Assembly: GCA_029962745.1 (NCBI GenBank)
Contig: CM057155.1
Span: 30,624,896 to 30,688,895 of the forward strand
Length of the DNA: 64,000 bases
Reading direction: 5' to 3'
Source: Echinometra lucunter
Lineage: Eukaryota > Echinodermata > Echinoidea > Camarodonta > Echinometridae
Positions 37,321 to 50,025 of the stretch are shown here, one piece after another. The notes beneath the pieces are model-generated. The model made no database searches. It saw only the letters and a list, made by a program, of their open reading frames with translations, and was not told the DNA's origin. Position 1 is the first letter of the stretch. Each line of letters begins with the position of its first letter. The position numbers and the translations under genes were made by a program.

Positions 37321-38253
37321 AATAAACCTATTGTGAATTCAGGGCATGTAGTATGAATTCATAGAACAGAGAGGAAGTGTTGAAAAGATTATACGCAGAT
37401 AAGAAGAGAGAATGAAGGGCAGGAGGACTATGATACTAGGTGGGAGGAGGGAGAGAGAGAGGGAGAGAGAAAAAGGGGGGAGGAGAGGAGGCATAGGAAA
37501 AGTGTGGTGGAGATTGTAAATGAAAGACATTTAGAAAAAAGATGGGGCAAGATCACAACTTACTCATTAATGCAATGCTGTATAGTTTAAAAAAAAAGTT
37601 TCCCATACGAAAAGCGTTATACAAGCTTTGCTTTTTGATAGGTTCCTCATATTTCACATGATTGTGTTTATATTTATAACCATTATTTTTGTCAATATTC
37701 TTTTTCTTTGTTGAACAATTACATAAAAAAAACCTGTTATTTTTGTGGAATGTGAAACAAACTATGTTTAAACAAATCATGTACTGACTACTCGACTTTA
37801 AAAAAAAAAAAACCTCTACAAAACATTTCTTATAACTTTCTATTCTCTCTCTCCCTCCCTCCCCTCTCTTCACTCTAGCTCTCTCTCCCCCTCTCCCCCT
37901 CTCTCTTGGTAAAAAAGCTTATAATGTTGGGGGTGGGGCTTGCCATAAACCTTGAGGTATCTTTCACTTTTTCCTTTCATTTTTTTCTTAAGCAGTTTAT
38001 AATCCCTGTGTTTGCTTATCTCATCCCCCCATTCCACTTGTTCATCTTCCTATGACTGCAAGCAGTTTTTCTGTACATCTTCCTTTTATTATTGAATCAT
38101 TGTCAAGAGATGGCGCTCATCCAGAATGTAATCCCTCCTGTATCAACCGCATAAAGCAAAATGTTCATGCTCAATAAAGCTAAGCTGCTAAGACGACCCT
38201 CCTCGAACCCTGGCCCTCCAACAAAATTTTATCGCCCTCAGACTCTACCCCTA

Positions 38254-38502
38254 AATATCTCTGAAAAAACTATGTCTACCGTTGTTTCAACTATAGCTTT
38301 GGTATGTTGCTAGGTAGTTGTCTAATGTCACTTTAGAATATCTCTGAAAAAACTATGCCTACCGATATTTCAATTATATCTTTGGTATGTTGCTAGGTAG
38401 TTGTCTAATGTCACTTTAGAATATCTCTGAAAAAACTATGTCTACCGTTGTTTCAACTATAGCTTTGGTATGTTGCTAGGTAGTTGTCTAATGTCACTTT
38501 AG
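38254..38502. repeat. Tandem repeat, 3 x 83 bp
   Basis: Units start AATATCTCTGAAAAAACTAT at 38254, 38337 and 38420; the third copy ends at 38502. Copies are nearly identical. No known element recognised; upstream of the SLC5-like gene. Confidence 0.9.
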
Positions 38503-38552
38503 AATAAGCATTAGACATTAGAACGGACGGGAAAGAGGGATAATTGTCTGGG

Positions 38553-38628
38553 AAGGAGGAGGAGGAGGAGGAGGAGGAGGAGGAGGAGGAGGAGGAGGAG
38601 GAGGAGGAAGGGGGAGGGGGGGGGGGGG
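38553..38628. repeat. (GGA)n then poly-G
   Basis: About 18 GGA units followed by a G-rich run, directly after the 3 x 83 bp repeat. Confidence 0.95.
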
Positions 38629-39052
38629 TCCCTCTAGCCTATAAGATCTAGGCACCCATCTGTAAGTCAGAGGTCATAACATTGCTCTTAGAAACACACA
38701 AAATGCTTTTAAAAATTCCCAAAGAGCTGCTTTCTTGCCATAGATCATCTCAAACTCTACACTCTGAAGTTTATGCAATAGATGCTCAGATGCAATTAGA
38801 TGACCCTCGAGTTTGCAGTACGCCACTGAATATGAGTAACTCAGTAATACGTAGTGGGTTTTGTCATCCTACGTTAGAAAATGCAAAAGGCCAAAAGTGT
38901 AATTCATATATTATTTGCCTATAACTATATCATTTGATTTTCTCTAGTCATGATAAAAGAGGAGGGGAAAACACAAAATACCCAATACCCAGAAAAATAA
39001 GACAAATGGTTATGCGCGCGCGCAGGAGTCAATTGAGGTCTGATACTAGACT

Positions 39053-39062
39053 AACTATATAT
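39053..39062 (+). promoter_or_regulatory. Possible TATA element before SLC5-like ATG
   Basis: CTATATAT lies about 65 bp upstream of the first ATG at 39124, which would allow a short 5'UTR of roughly 35 nt. A GCGCGCGCGC tract is about 40 bp further up. This is position and composition only; a more distal promoter with non-coding first exons is equally possible. Confidence 0.25.
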
Positions 39063-39123
39063 CAGGCGCAGAAGAAAACATTTTTTGCTGTCCTCGTCGT
39101 CTGTGTTTGATCTCAAATTCATC

Positions 39124-39214
39124 ATGGAAGCTCGGAAATCTGTGGCCCTTTTGTCTGTGGTTGTGATCCTAACATTGTCAGTCCTTGAATTCTTACCCAT
39201 ACTTAAACCTTCAG
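39124..39214 (+). CDS. SLC5-like exon 1, N-terminal hydrophobic segment
   Basis: ATG at 39124, donor GTAACT at 39215. It encodes MEARKSVALLSVVVILTLSV and on to FLPILKPSG, a basic start followed by one hydrophobic stretch. This looks like a signal peptide or an extra membrane segment. SLC5A6/A8 of vertebrates have none at this point, so the exon rests on the open ATG, the donor and the matching phase with exon 2. A different first exon, or translation from the Met in exon 2 (SAGLMGKD), is possible. Confidence 0.6.
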
Positions 39215-41518
39215 GTAACTATTGTTGATGATTATTTCACCTGTTGCCTGTGGGAATACTGCGCAGCAATAGATCTATCCACTAATCATAGTCTACAGTC
39301 CCATGCAGTTTGAACGGTGACGTGTTATTCAAAGATGATTTATTTGTTATCATGAATATTTTAAACGTCGCTTACATGTTTGCCAACTTGGCACGCCGGA
39401 TTTAGACATAGTCATGCACATTTTAATTTGTCTGTGCTGATTAACATGATCAGAGAGAGAGAGAGACAAAGAGAGAGAGAGAGAGCTTGCAAGAAGCCTG
39501 AAGGGTTCTTCAAAGTTCAAATGATTAAAGGAGAATGCAACCCAGACATCAGTGTGCCTTCCAGTGAGTGAAGAAGAACAAAAATAGTTAACAGTGAAAG
39601 TTGGAGCAAAATCGGACAATCTGTTCAAGAGTTATGAACTTTGAAAGTTTAAATAAATCCTTATGATGGGGATCCTTGGGTTGGCAACTTTGCCAGTATC
39701 TGTGTGATGTCATTGTGGACAACTCTCCATTCATTTTGTACACAGAATTTCAAATTTTCTTTATTTTCAAGAAAAATACAAATTTGTTTGATTTATTGTT
39801 TGAGTATGACATGGCTACATCAATTCTGCAAGCATTTTGAGAAGAATCATGTTGATTTGTCTGACTTGGAATTTCATATAAATCAATTTTTTTGAAAATT
39901 TATGTACAAAATGAATTGAGAGTTGTCCACAATGACATCACAGATGCTGGCAAAGTTGCCAACTCAAGGATCCCACTAATAGGGATTTACTGAAAATTTC
40001 AAAATTCATAACTCTTGAACAGATTGTCCGATTTTGCTCAAATTTTCACTGTTTACTCTTCTTGGTCATCTCCATTCACTAAGAGCACACTGATGCCTGG
40101 GTTGCATTCTCCTTTAACTTCTAGACCTCTAATGTTAGTTGTGACTTAGAAATTGAAATTGAGAGACAGAGAGTGATTGATTTGACTATTTGAGACTTAA
40201 TAGAGAGATGCTAGAAGAATTTGTGGAGATTGATTGAGGGACTCTCACTCTGCAAGGTTATAAATAGAGAGAGAAAGAGAGAGGATAGTATGAGGAGAAA
40301 CGGATTGAAGTAGAAAAAGGATAAGCAGAAGAAAAAAGAGGAGGATGGGAGACCAACAACTTCAGAGAATGATCAGGACATGGAGAAGAAGAAGAAGAAG
40401 AAGGAGAAGAAGAAGAAGAAGAAGAAGAAGAAGAAGGAGGAGGAGGAGGAGGAGGAGGAGGAGGAGGAGAAAGGAAAAGGGATTAGAATGAGCAGGGGGA
40501 CTTGATGGGGCCCCCCCAAAAAAAAAAAAAAAAAAAAAATTGGATGGGGACACATCCCCCCAATTTTTTAAGGCTGGGGACACAATAGGGTCCCCCAAAT
40601 TTAAACCTTCAGACTTTTTTTTTGTGTGTGTGGGTATGTCCCCCCAAATTTTATGGTCCCCCAACAAATTTTTTGGAACGTCCCCCCTCCAAAAAAACCG
40701 AACAGATTGATACCCTGAGAAGGAGGCGGAGGAGGATAAAGAAAAAGTGAAGGATGTGAGCTTTTATGGTGCAGCAAACATGCCCATTAAACTACTCAAT
40801 TGTTTCTTGCATTATGCACAATTAATTTGTCAGTAGTCGTGATGTTTCGACAATTTTTCTCAAGCAACATGTATCGCTTCATTTAGTAACCTCCAACGAA
40901 ATGCCCTGAAATTTCTTGAGAATGAATCAGTGATTCATCTTCAAGTATTTTCTTTTCCACAATGCTATAATTGTTTTTTTACCTCAATTTTAATTTCCCT
41001 TATTATTCTTATAGATGATATCCGTGGTGTACGGAGTGCTGGATTGATGGGTAAGGATAATTCATCTCAGTCAGAGGTCCATCCATTCTCTCCTCTGGAC
41101 TATGTCATCTTCTCAGCAATGCTCTTGGTTTCCACGTTGACTGGGTTGTACCATGCATTTTCTGGGGGAGGTCAGAGAACTACAGCAAAGTGCGTATTAA
41201 ACATCTGCAGTACTTACCATCTGAAAGAATTTCTAGGATGGTTTGTTATGTATGTCCAGTAGAAACTGATAGATCTTTACTTTATCATAATGCAGGGGTT
41301 TCTTATGTGTAAATTTATGTTTGAATGAATTGTATTGCTCTCTAATGAATTCAATATATATATATATAAATCTCTACATCCATATATAAGGCGAATTTGC
41401 TTTGTATAGGCCTATTGTTCAAATTCGCCTTTCCGTAGCGTCGAATGCGCCTTAACGTAGAACTTCTATTGTGATGGAATAAACATTCTTAGAATTAGCC
41501 TTTCAGTAGGATATAGGG

Positions 41519-41560
<42 letters not shown>

Positions 41561-44500
41561 AAAGAAATTTAACAAATGCAAACAACTTTGGCAACTCCCT
41601 TGTAAATAATAAACATTGAAAGAAATGAAAATGGGAGAATAATAATTGCATAATAATCTCTCAATGTTCCCCAGAGCTGTCATCCATTTTGAATCTAGGT
41701 CCGAAAAAATGCCTCTGCCGGGAATCGAACGCGGGTCACTGGCTTAGAACGCCAATGCCTTAACCACTAGACCACAGAGGCGGGCCAGCAGTTAGGCGTG
41801 ACCGAATCCAATTGACCGACAGACAGATTTCCAACCCTTTTGATCCTTTGTTTTGGTGCAGATGGGTTAATGAACAATGAGAAGCCGCATGCCGCAGTTG
41901 GATCCTAGCTGGATCAGCCTATACTGTATTTGCTTGTAAAATTGTCCTAAGTTCAGTTGTCGACCTGAGGTCTACCGATTTCTGGTGGCCGGACCTCAAG
42001 TCGACTTTCATGTGGTATTTTCATTTGTGCATATATACAGATTTTTGCAGTCCTTTCATCATGTCATGTTATTATTACATGTGTTCCCTAAATTCAACTC
42101 AACAGTCATCATTCATGTGTGATACCTTCATTAACCCATAGCAGTACAGAGCTTTCTTGAGGTCTAAATTAATCATCTTCAATCCTCAAATTGGCAATAC
42201 AAAGGATTTTTTCCCCCACGTTTACATAGCTTGAAAAAAATAAATATGGATATAACATAAACCAAAACGAAATATAATTGTAAAATTGAATCAGAAATTG
42301 CCAATTTGAACACAGAAATCATGATTATATATTATTCACTGCCTTGCCAATTTAAAGATGATTTAATGATTAGTTACACTTAAACTGCTCTAATTCGAGA
42401 AGGCCACACCATACAGCGATGGGAGTAGGCTCAAATTTGTCAGTGCATTTTTCTCTTTCTGCTCATGTATAATATGTACTGTCCAACATTCTGGACCAAC
42501 AGATACTGCTAAAGCGTCTCCTAAAGGTGACACCGTACCTCTATGGGTTAAATAGTAATTAATTCCTACCATGCTCCTTTGTACTCTTTGTGTACTACTC
42601 ATGGATGAAGTTTTTGCTCGTGAATACAAATTAATGACTAGCTGCTTAAAATTCAAGAGGGTAAGCCATGTTGCACATTGCCTTGAGAACTATGTTAATT
42701 ATTATTTTTCCCTTCATTATCAACATAGACATATTTTGTTTGCGTAAATGTAACATGGTTTTTTAGTTATTCAGTCACTGCACTGACTTTTGTTTGTATG
42801 ATCCATCGATAAATATTAGATGAATTTATATATGGCAACTACCATATCAGTGCATTTTACTGCGCTGTGATGTAACAGAGCTGCCAACAATGCTACTGCA
42901 CAGGCGTACAATATAAAAACTACCAGTAATCAAAAGCTTCTCAAAATAGGTGAGTCTTTAGTAAAACTTTGAAGACAGCAACAGATGGGGCTTTTCTTAT
43001 TTTCAGTGGCAGGTTATTTCATAGTTTTGGAGCAGCACAACTGAAGGTTCAGTCTCCAAGAGTTACTTTTATTTTTAAGTAAGGTAGCAAATCATATCTT
43101 TCCTATGATTGTTCAGGTTCTTAATGGCTGATCGCAGCATGTACAGCATCCCTGTAGCAATCAGTGTGCTTGCATCCTATGTGTCAGCTATCACCGTCCT
43201 GGGTATCCCTGCAGAGGTGTTCATCTATGGCATCCAGTACTGGATGGTCATCTTTAGCTTCTTCATCACCATCCCCGTCACTGCTCTAGTCTTCATCCCA
43301 GTGTTCCATGGTCTGGGGGTGACCAGTGCTTATGAGGTACAGAGTTCCTTTTACAGAAATAGTTTAAATTTTCCAATTACTGTCCAGTTATTGTAAGGGA
43401 GGCCAGTTTTAAGGGCTGTTGGCTGATTACGGACTTAAAGCCCTTTTGTGTTTTTTTCAGGCTGCATATGGTTCGGAATCTGTGGCCTTTAACTATGTGT
43501 GGGTTCCTTTTCAGGCTAGATGTATGAACTAACTGATGTCCTTGAGTATGGTATAAAATCAGCTTTCAAGAGCACTGACTGACTACTCTGACTGACTACA
43601 CAATTTTTTGTAAATGGATGGTTATTGGTGAAATCTATCATGTTTGCAAGGTTTCTGTGTTTTCATGCAGTCATGAAGGGTTAATTAAGGCGTACGCAAC
43701 AGACTGATGCAAAGTGATTTGAAATAAATTATGAATGATGTTGGTAGATGAGAAATGTTTACTAAAAAATCATCTAGGGCGCGTTTCATGAAACCAACTC
43801 CATGACAGTCATATCTCTTGTCGATAATCTACGGAGATGTCATGAAGCTGACAAAATGTTTCACGAAAGCCTGACATCTCACAAATTCAAGATATCGATA
43901 CTACCGGCTGAAAAATATAGCCTTGGTCATAATCCACTGGAATTATCATCAATTATTCAAACACAATTTTAGACTCAACTTTGCTCTAATTGTTCGAAAA
44001 GTATAGAAAGCATGACTGGAATTTGAAACAAATAATACAAACATGGCCTTCACGTGAAAAACTACTTTAATGGTGACATCTGAGAATTTCTAAAATTAAT
44101 AAACGAAAAACTGCTGTTGCGCTTTGCGAATATAGATTTACAATTTAGACTCAACTTTGCTCAAATTGTTCGAAAAGTATAGAAAGCATGACTGGAATTT
44201 GAAACAAATAATACAAACATGGCCTTCACGTGAAAAACTACTTTAATGGTGACATCTGAGAATTTCTAAAATTAATAAACGAAAAACTGCTGTTGCGCTT
44301 TGCGAATATAGATATACAATTTAGACTCAACTTTGCTCTAATTGTTCGAAAAGTATAGAAAGCATGACTGGAATTTGAAACAAATAATACAAACATGGCC
44401 TTCACGTGAAAAACTACTTTAATGATGACATCTGAGAATTTCTAAAATTAATAAACGAAAAACTGCTGTTGCGCTTTGCGAATTTAGATTTACAATTAAG

Positions 44501-47500
44501 AGGATACCGTAATTGACGAGTTATTAAAAGCAGACCCAAATTTTGTTTTAGTTTTTGAAAAATACTGAATTGGGATACTATGCGATCAAAATTTTGAAAT
44601 AAATTCATTTACGAATACATTTCATATGATTTCAATATATATTTTACTTGCAAAAGAGGAAAATATAAAGGAAGTTTATACGTGTTGCATTGTCATCGTT
44701 CTTACGGGCCTGAACATACAGACTGCTCCGTTTTCTATGGGAGACTGATGGGAGGATAATCAATATTAATCTCAATTACTTGTTGGAGGGTTATAACATC
44801 GCTGAAACGTATAGGTTATTTCAGTTATACTTTTACATCAACATTAGTAATAATTGTTTATGGAATGAAAGTCTAGAGCTCAAGAACTATTTGTATTTTA
44901 GAAATTAACATTCCTTATTTTTCGCTGCCCGCGAGCTGCCCATATAGCCGACGAAAAGGTGACTTGTGATGGCGTGCTAAAAAGATATGACATGTTCGGA
45001 GGAGCGACAAGTCATTTGTCAGGGAAGTTGTCGCTGGTCTTGGCAAAGACGGCTTTGTGAGACACTTAGCAGACAAGACGACTGACAACGCCGAGATGTC
45101 GCTGATCTTGTAGTTATGACGGTTTCATGAAACGCGCCCCTAGTGTCTTCCCTTTAGATACATTGAAGTTGACAACGAATTTGGATGTGCTCTTGACTAG
45201 CAATTCTTAGCAAGGTAAAAAGTTAGCCAGTATGATGTCATATCACTCATGCTCTTGTCCAAGCTTCTCACTTTGCACTATCCATACCATAAGCAAAAAC
45301 ACAGCTTATAAATTCTGTGGGGGTATTTGGTTGTGATAACTATTAAAAGGATTATCTTCTCGTCCTGTCCAGTACCTGCACAAGAGGTTCAGCATGTCTG
45401 TCAGGATGGCCGGTGCTCTCCTGTTTATAGTCCAGACTTTGTTTTATATGGCTATTGTACTATATGCTCCAGCCTTAGCCATCAATGCAGGTATGACCTT
45501 TGACCTTGAGAGAGAAGCTGGAGTTCTGGGAAAGTTGAAAAATAATTCTTGAACTTTCTCATTCTTTCCATGTCAGTTAGGAAGAATATTAAAGTAAAAA
45601 TGTCCTCTAGAAAGGTTTGCTTTTCAAATGCCCTCATATTAGAAATATGACAAGAAAAAGCTGAAAAGTTTGGGTATAGCATTCATGCCAGATTTGTGTG
45701 TGGCCCCACAAATTCATTTCTTTGGGCAGTGCAAGTACTTACCTTTTGGGATTAGTAAATTTCTTATCAATTTGGTAATCTCCAAATATCACACTAGACA
45801 CCTGTGTTCATATACAACTAATCTAACTCTCCCAGTTGCTTTGGAACAGTTTCTTTCATATTATAATCACATGACCAGAACTCCAGTTATCTGTAACCCA
45901 CTTATCAGCATCCTGGGCCCTGTTTCTCAAAAGACATCATAAGTCCAAGTTTGTGGACATTCCACCGAAGTGCATGTTAATTCTTTAACACATGTCCCTA
46001 GGGGTTGTACAAGAATTTAGATTTGTGACCGTTTTGAGAAACAGGCCCCTGGATAATAAAACCATTTTGCTGTTCCTTTTTGCTGAACTGAAATATTCAA
46101 AATGTACTATCTGATACTGCTTTATTGACCACATTACACAATACCAGTGTATTTTCCAGAATAGGTTTGGTAATTAATAACTGTATGTGCTTTTTTTAGT
46201 TCTTTTTAAAATTGTAAGCTGTTTCCTCCTTAAAAAAGTTAGTTCTGTAAGCAAAATGACATTTTGCATAGGTCTACAGGTTGCCTATTGTTCGACAATC
46301 CTTGATCAATCTTATGATGTGATCATTGAGTACAAAGTAAAAATAATTTAGAATGTAAGTGACCATCCTGTTTAACAACTGCTGACCATTTTATCTGACA
46401 TGTATTCTCTTTGTAAACTCACAGTGACCAAGTTTCCCATACCAGCCACAGTACTTCTAACAGGTGCAATATGTTCCATTTACACAGCTCTGGTAAGTTA
46501 ATGATATCCCCACCCCCCAGTAAATTAAAGGACCATTGAGATATCCCATGACAACCCCTACAGCAAACCTACACATTTTTTTTTAGTGTTCACATATGTC
46601 ACAGTGAACTTTGTTCAAATCAAAGAAAGCCTTGCCAGAAGTTGTGCAGATAAACTTGTGACTTCATATTTTGTGCTGTGTGTATAAGACTTTGATTGGT
46701 CCCCCCTTTTTTTTTTTTGCCACCAGGAGGCAAAAAGATAATTTTTGCTTTAGTGGTTTTTCTATTGCCATACATCATCTCAAACATAAAGAAATGACAC
46801 ACTGAACATGTTATATCCTATTGCAATGTCTCTTAAAATATCATTTTAGCTAAGACTGAAGGTGTGCGTGTTGGTCTTAAACAGAGCTTCGTGATAGTGC
46901 TGTATCATTTTCGGTGTTATGGCTGATGATGTTTTTTTTTTTCCAATCCACAGGGAGGGATCAAGGCCGTGATTTGGACAGATGTGTTCCAGTTCCTAGT
47001 TTTATTTGGATCCTTGCTAACTGTTGTTATATTAGGAACCAAGGAAGCTGGTGGGATTCGCTATGTGTGGGACTACAATAAGCAGAAGGGTCATCTAAAC
47101 TTTTTCGAGTGAGTATTTTAAGATATAAAGCAAGGCCCCACGCTAATTTCTTTTCGTAGGAGGTCCAGATTTAAATGTGAGGGTCTGTGTACAAAGAGCC
47201 CTGTGTTCAAATTTGTAAATTTGTGGGGTCTGGAACAAAATTTTTGGCCCCTTAGTGTCCAAGGCACCTTTTAGTGTTGAGTCCTGTATATAGAGTGAAA
47301 TATTAACCCACTGAACACTAATCCTGATATAACTTAGGCTAAGGTCTATTGGAAATGTGTGTTATATCGAAATCAAATTTTACTCAGTTGGTTTAAAAAG
47401 AGCAGTTACTAATCTATGAAGGAAGAAGAACTTCCTGTGCCATGTAATTAATCAAGAAATGTGACAGGACCGACAGAGTTATAAATCATGAAGGCTTGTG

Positions 47501-49628
47501 GATCACATGGTCAAATGAGGTCAAATGTTCAAATTTACTTGGTAGTTTCTACTGGATTTGGTAACTTTTGAACCATAACCCCATTTGTAACCTAACTTGG
47601 ATGGTAGATGCCTTACAGGAACCTCGGTGTTATTTGGGGTCAGAGGTCACATATGAAGGTCTGAGGTCACATATGTAGGTCTAAGGTCAAATGAGGTCAA
47701 ATAATATAATTATTCTGCAAGAATGATTGCACACGAACACGACAAGACACATTATGGCCATAGCCTTGTATTCAGGGAATGCCTGCGGAATACAGGGCAT
47801 CAGTTCCAATGTTGTTTATTGCACCATATGTTAACAAACCTTCATCTACTGTCATACTCATATCTAATGCCATAGGCCATCAGCTGATCTGACACAGCGA
47901 GAAACTTTCTGGGGTCTTTTGATTGGCGGTGCTTTCAACAGCCTTCCACTCTGGGCTGTCAGCCAGACTGCGGTACAACGATTCCTCACCTCAAAGACAC
48001 TCAAAGATGCGAAAAAGTGAGTCTTATCGTTACATGGGATTTCCTGTTCCACCTTTCTCCCTATATCTTTCTCTCTCTTCTCTTCTCTTTTTCTTTCTAT
48101 CCTTCCTTCCTTTCATCTCTCTCTCTTTCTCTCTCACACTGCCTTTCTTCGTTTGAGCAATTGAAAGCTTCAGCACTTGTGAGAATGATTCTTTATACTG
48201 TTGGATGTTTCAAAATTTGAAACAAATAGGATTTTAGGCTTGAAAATAGGATAAAAAGAAATAAAGAATAGAATTTTTTCCCAACTGGGGTTGGCAGCTC
48301 TGACTTTGGGATTATGCTCTTTCTGTGATCTGAGAACATTGTGCTGGTAATTGCAAACAGGGTTAATGAAAGAATTTAAAAACTATTTGTTGATTTTCTA
48401 AGAGGATCTTTAATTTGGAGTTTCAAATCATGATTTACTCTTGTGAGAGATCATGCAAATTCATTTTTCTGTCGGTGATAGATCTTGATCGTTGAAATTT
48501 CAGAGTGGAATTTTTGCAGTAACGAGTGAATGCTAAAAACTGAGATAGAAACTACCTCTATAACTGAAAAAAACACAAAATCTTTTTTTAAGGAAGCTTA
48601 TTGTTTCATTCATATTGATAATTTTTCTTTCATCAGATCTGTATGGTATGGCTTACCTGGTAACATTATTATGATCTCGATTGTGTCTCTCTGTGGACTA
48701 GTTCTCTTTGCATATTACAACGGTAAGTAGTATAGATGGGACTGCAGGCATCCCAGCCTGGGTTTCTAGTTTTATGTGAGTATGTGTTGGTTTATTACTT
48801 GGGCATGAATTGTAATCATTTGTAGTGAAGAGTTGATACAATCTGTTTAGAGACTTAAAAAGTACAATGGGAATCTACAGTATATAAGTAATAGGAACAT
48901 TGAAATAATGGTATACCAATGACTTGCATTTTCTTTTCACAGTACACCTGTATAGATTTTATTACATATGTTGCACTACACAGTAAATCATGATGATCAA
49001 ATATTTGCCTCCAGCTCTTTTCATCCATTTAATCAATAATCTCCTGCTGTTCCAATTTTGAAAAAAAAAGAAAGAGTCAAACGTATTCCCCATATCAAAT
49101 ATTTGCTTAACAGCTCCCTTTTCATTAAAAAAAATTTCCCTTGGTAAAATGAACTAAAGCTTGCATTTTTAACCTGTTTGAAAGTCTGAAATTGCAAATA
49201 TCATAGATCATTTGGTTTGAAACCTATAATGTATGTAGAAAACATTTATTTCATACTGTATTTCACCTTGACGTTATCATTTTAGCACCATATGGTCTTT
49301 TACATTTTTCTGTATTATTAATTTCTATTTGAAATATATATCACTCACAATTTTGATAAGAAACACTCATACATGTTCATTATTATTACATGTAGAGATT
49401 TCATAGATAAGATTAGTCCATAGATAAGATGTCCATCTAGTTACCTAACAGTGGGCCGTTTCATGAAATCGTCATAGGTCTAACTTCATGGACATCCCTC
49501 TGAAACGTGTGTTGTAGAGTTAACACAAGTTTCAATGGGATGTCCATGAACTTTAATAGACTTATGACGGTATCATGAAATGCAGCCCTGATACCACTGG
49601 AAATGCTAAGAGAGAGAGGGAGAGAAAA

Positions 49629-49663
<35 letters not shown>

Positions 49664-49795
49664 ACAGACAGAGAAAGAGAGAGACAGAGAGAAGGGGAGA
49701 GGGAGAGAGAGAGAGAGAGATGCCAGAAAGAGAGAGAGACAGACAGAAGGGGAGAGAGAGAGAGAGAGAGACAGAGAGAGAGAGACAGACAGAAG

Positions 49796-49832
<37 letters not shown>

Positions 49833-49970
49833 GAAAGAGGGAGAGACAGAGAGAAGGGGAGAGAGAGAGACAGACAGACAGAAGGGGGGAGAGAGAGAGA
49901 GACAGACAGACAGAGAAAGAGAGAGAGAGAGACAGACAGACAGAAGAAAGAGAGAGAGAGAGAGACAGAC

Positions 49971-50025
<55 letters not shown>

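Larger units (their letters stand above)
30411..39123. other. Axin 3'UTR and intergenic region
   Basis: No coding exon recognised. AATAAA sequences after the Axin stop include 31191-31196 and 35573-35578; the latter sits in TGTAAATAAAGATG, a typical mRNA end context, but the true site cannot be decided. The rest holds a 421 bp TTAA element (34294-34714), a (GAGACA)n tract, a 323 bp inverted-repeat element, a 586 bp foldback, a 3 x 83 bp tandem repeat and a (GGA)n tract. Confidence 0.55.

Noticed and set aside
38001..38924. ORF at 38682-38924 upstream of the SLC5-like gene
   Set aside because: No recognisable domain, no splice partner in phase and an AT-rich composition like the surrounding DNA.
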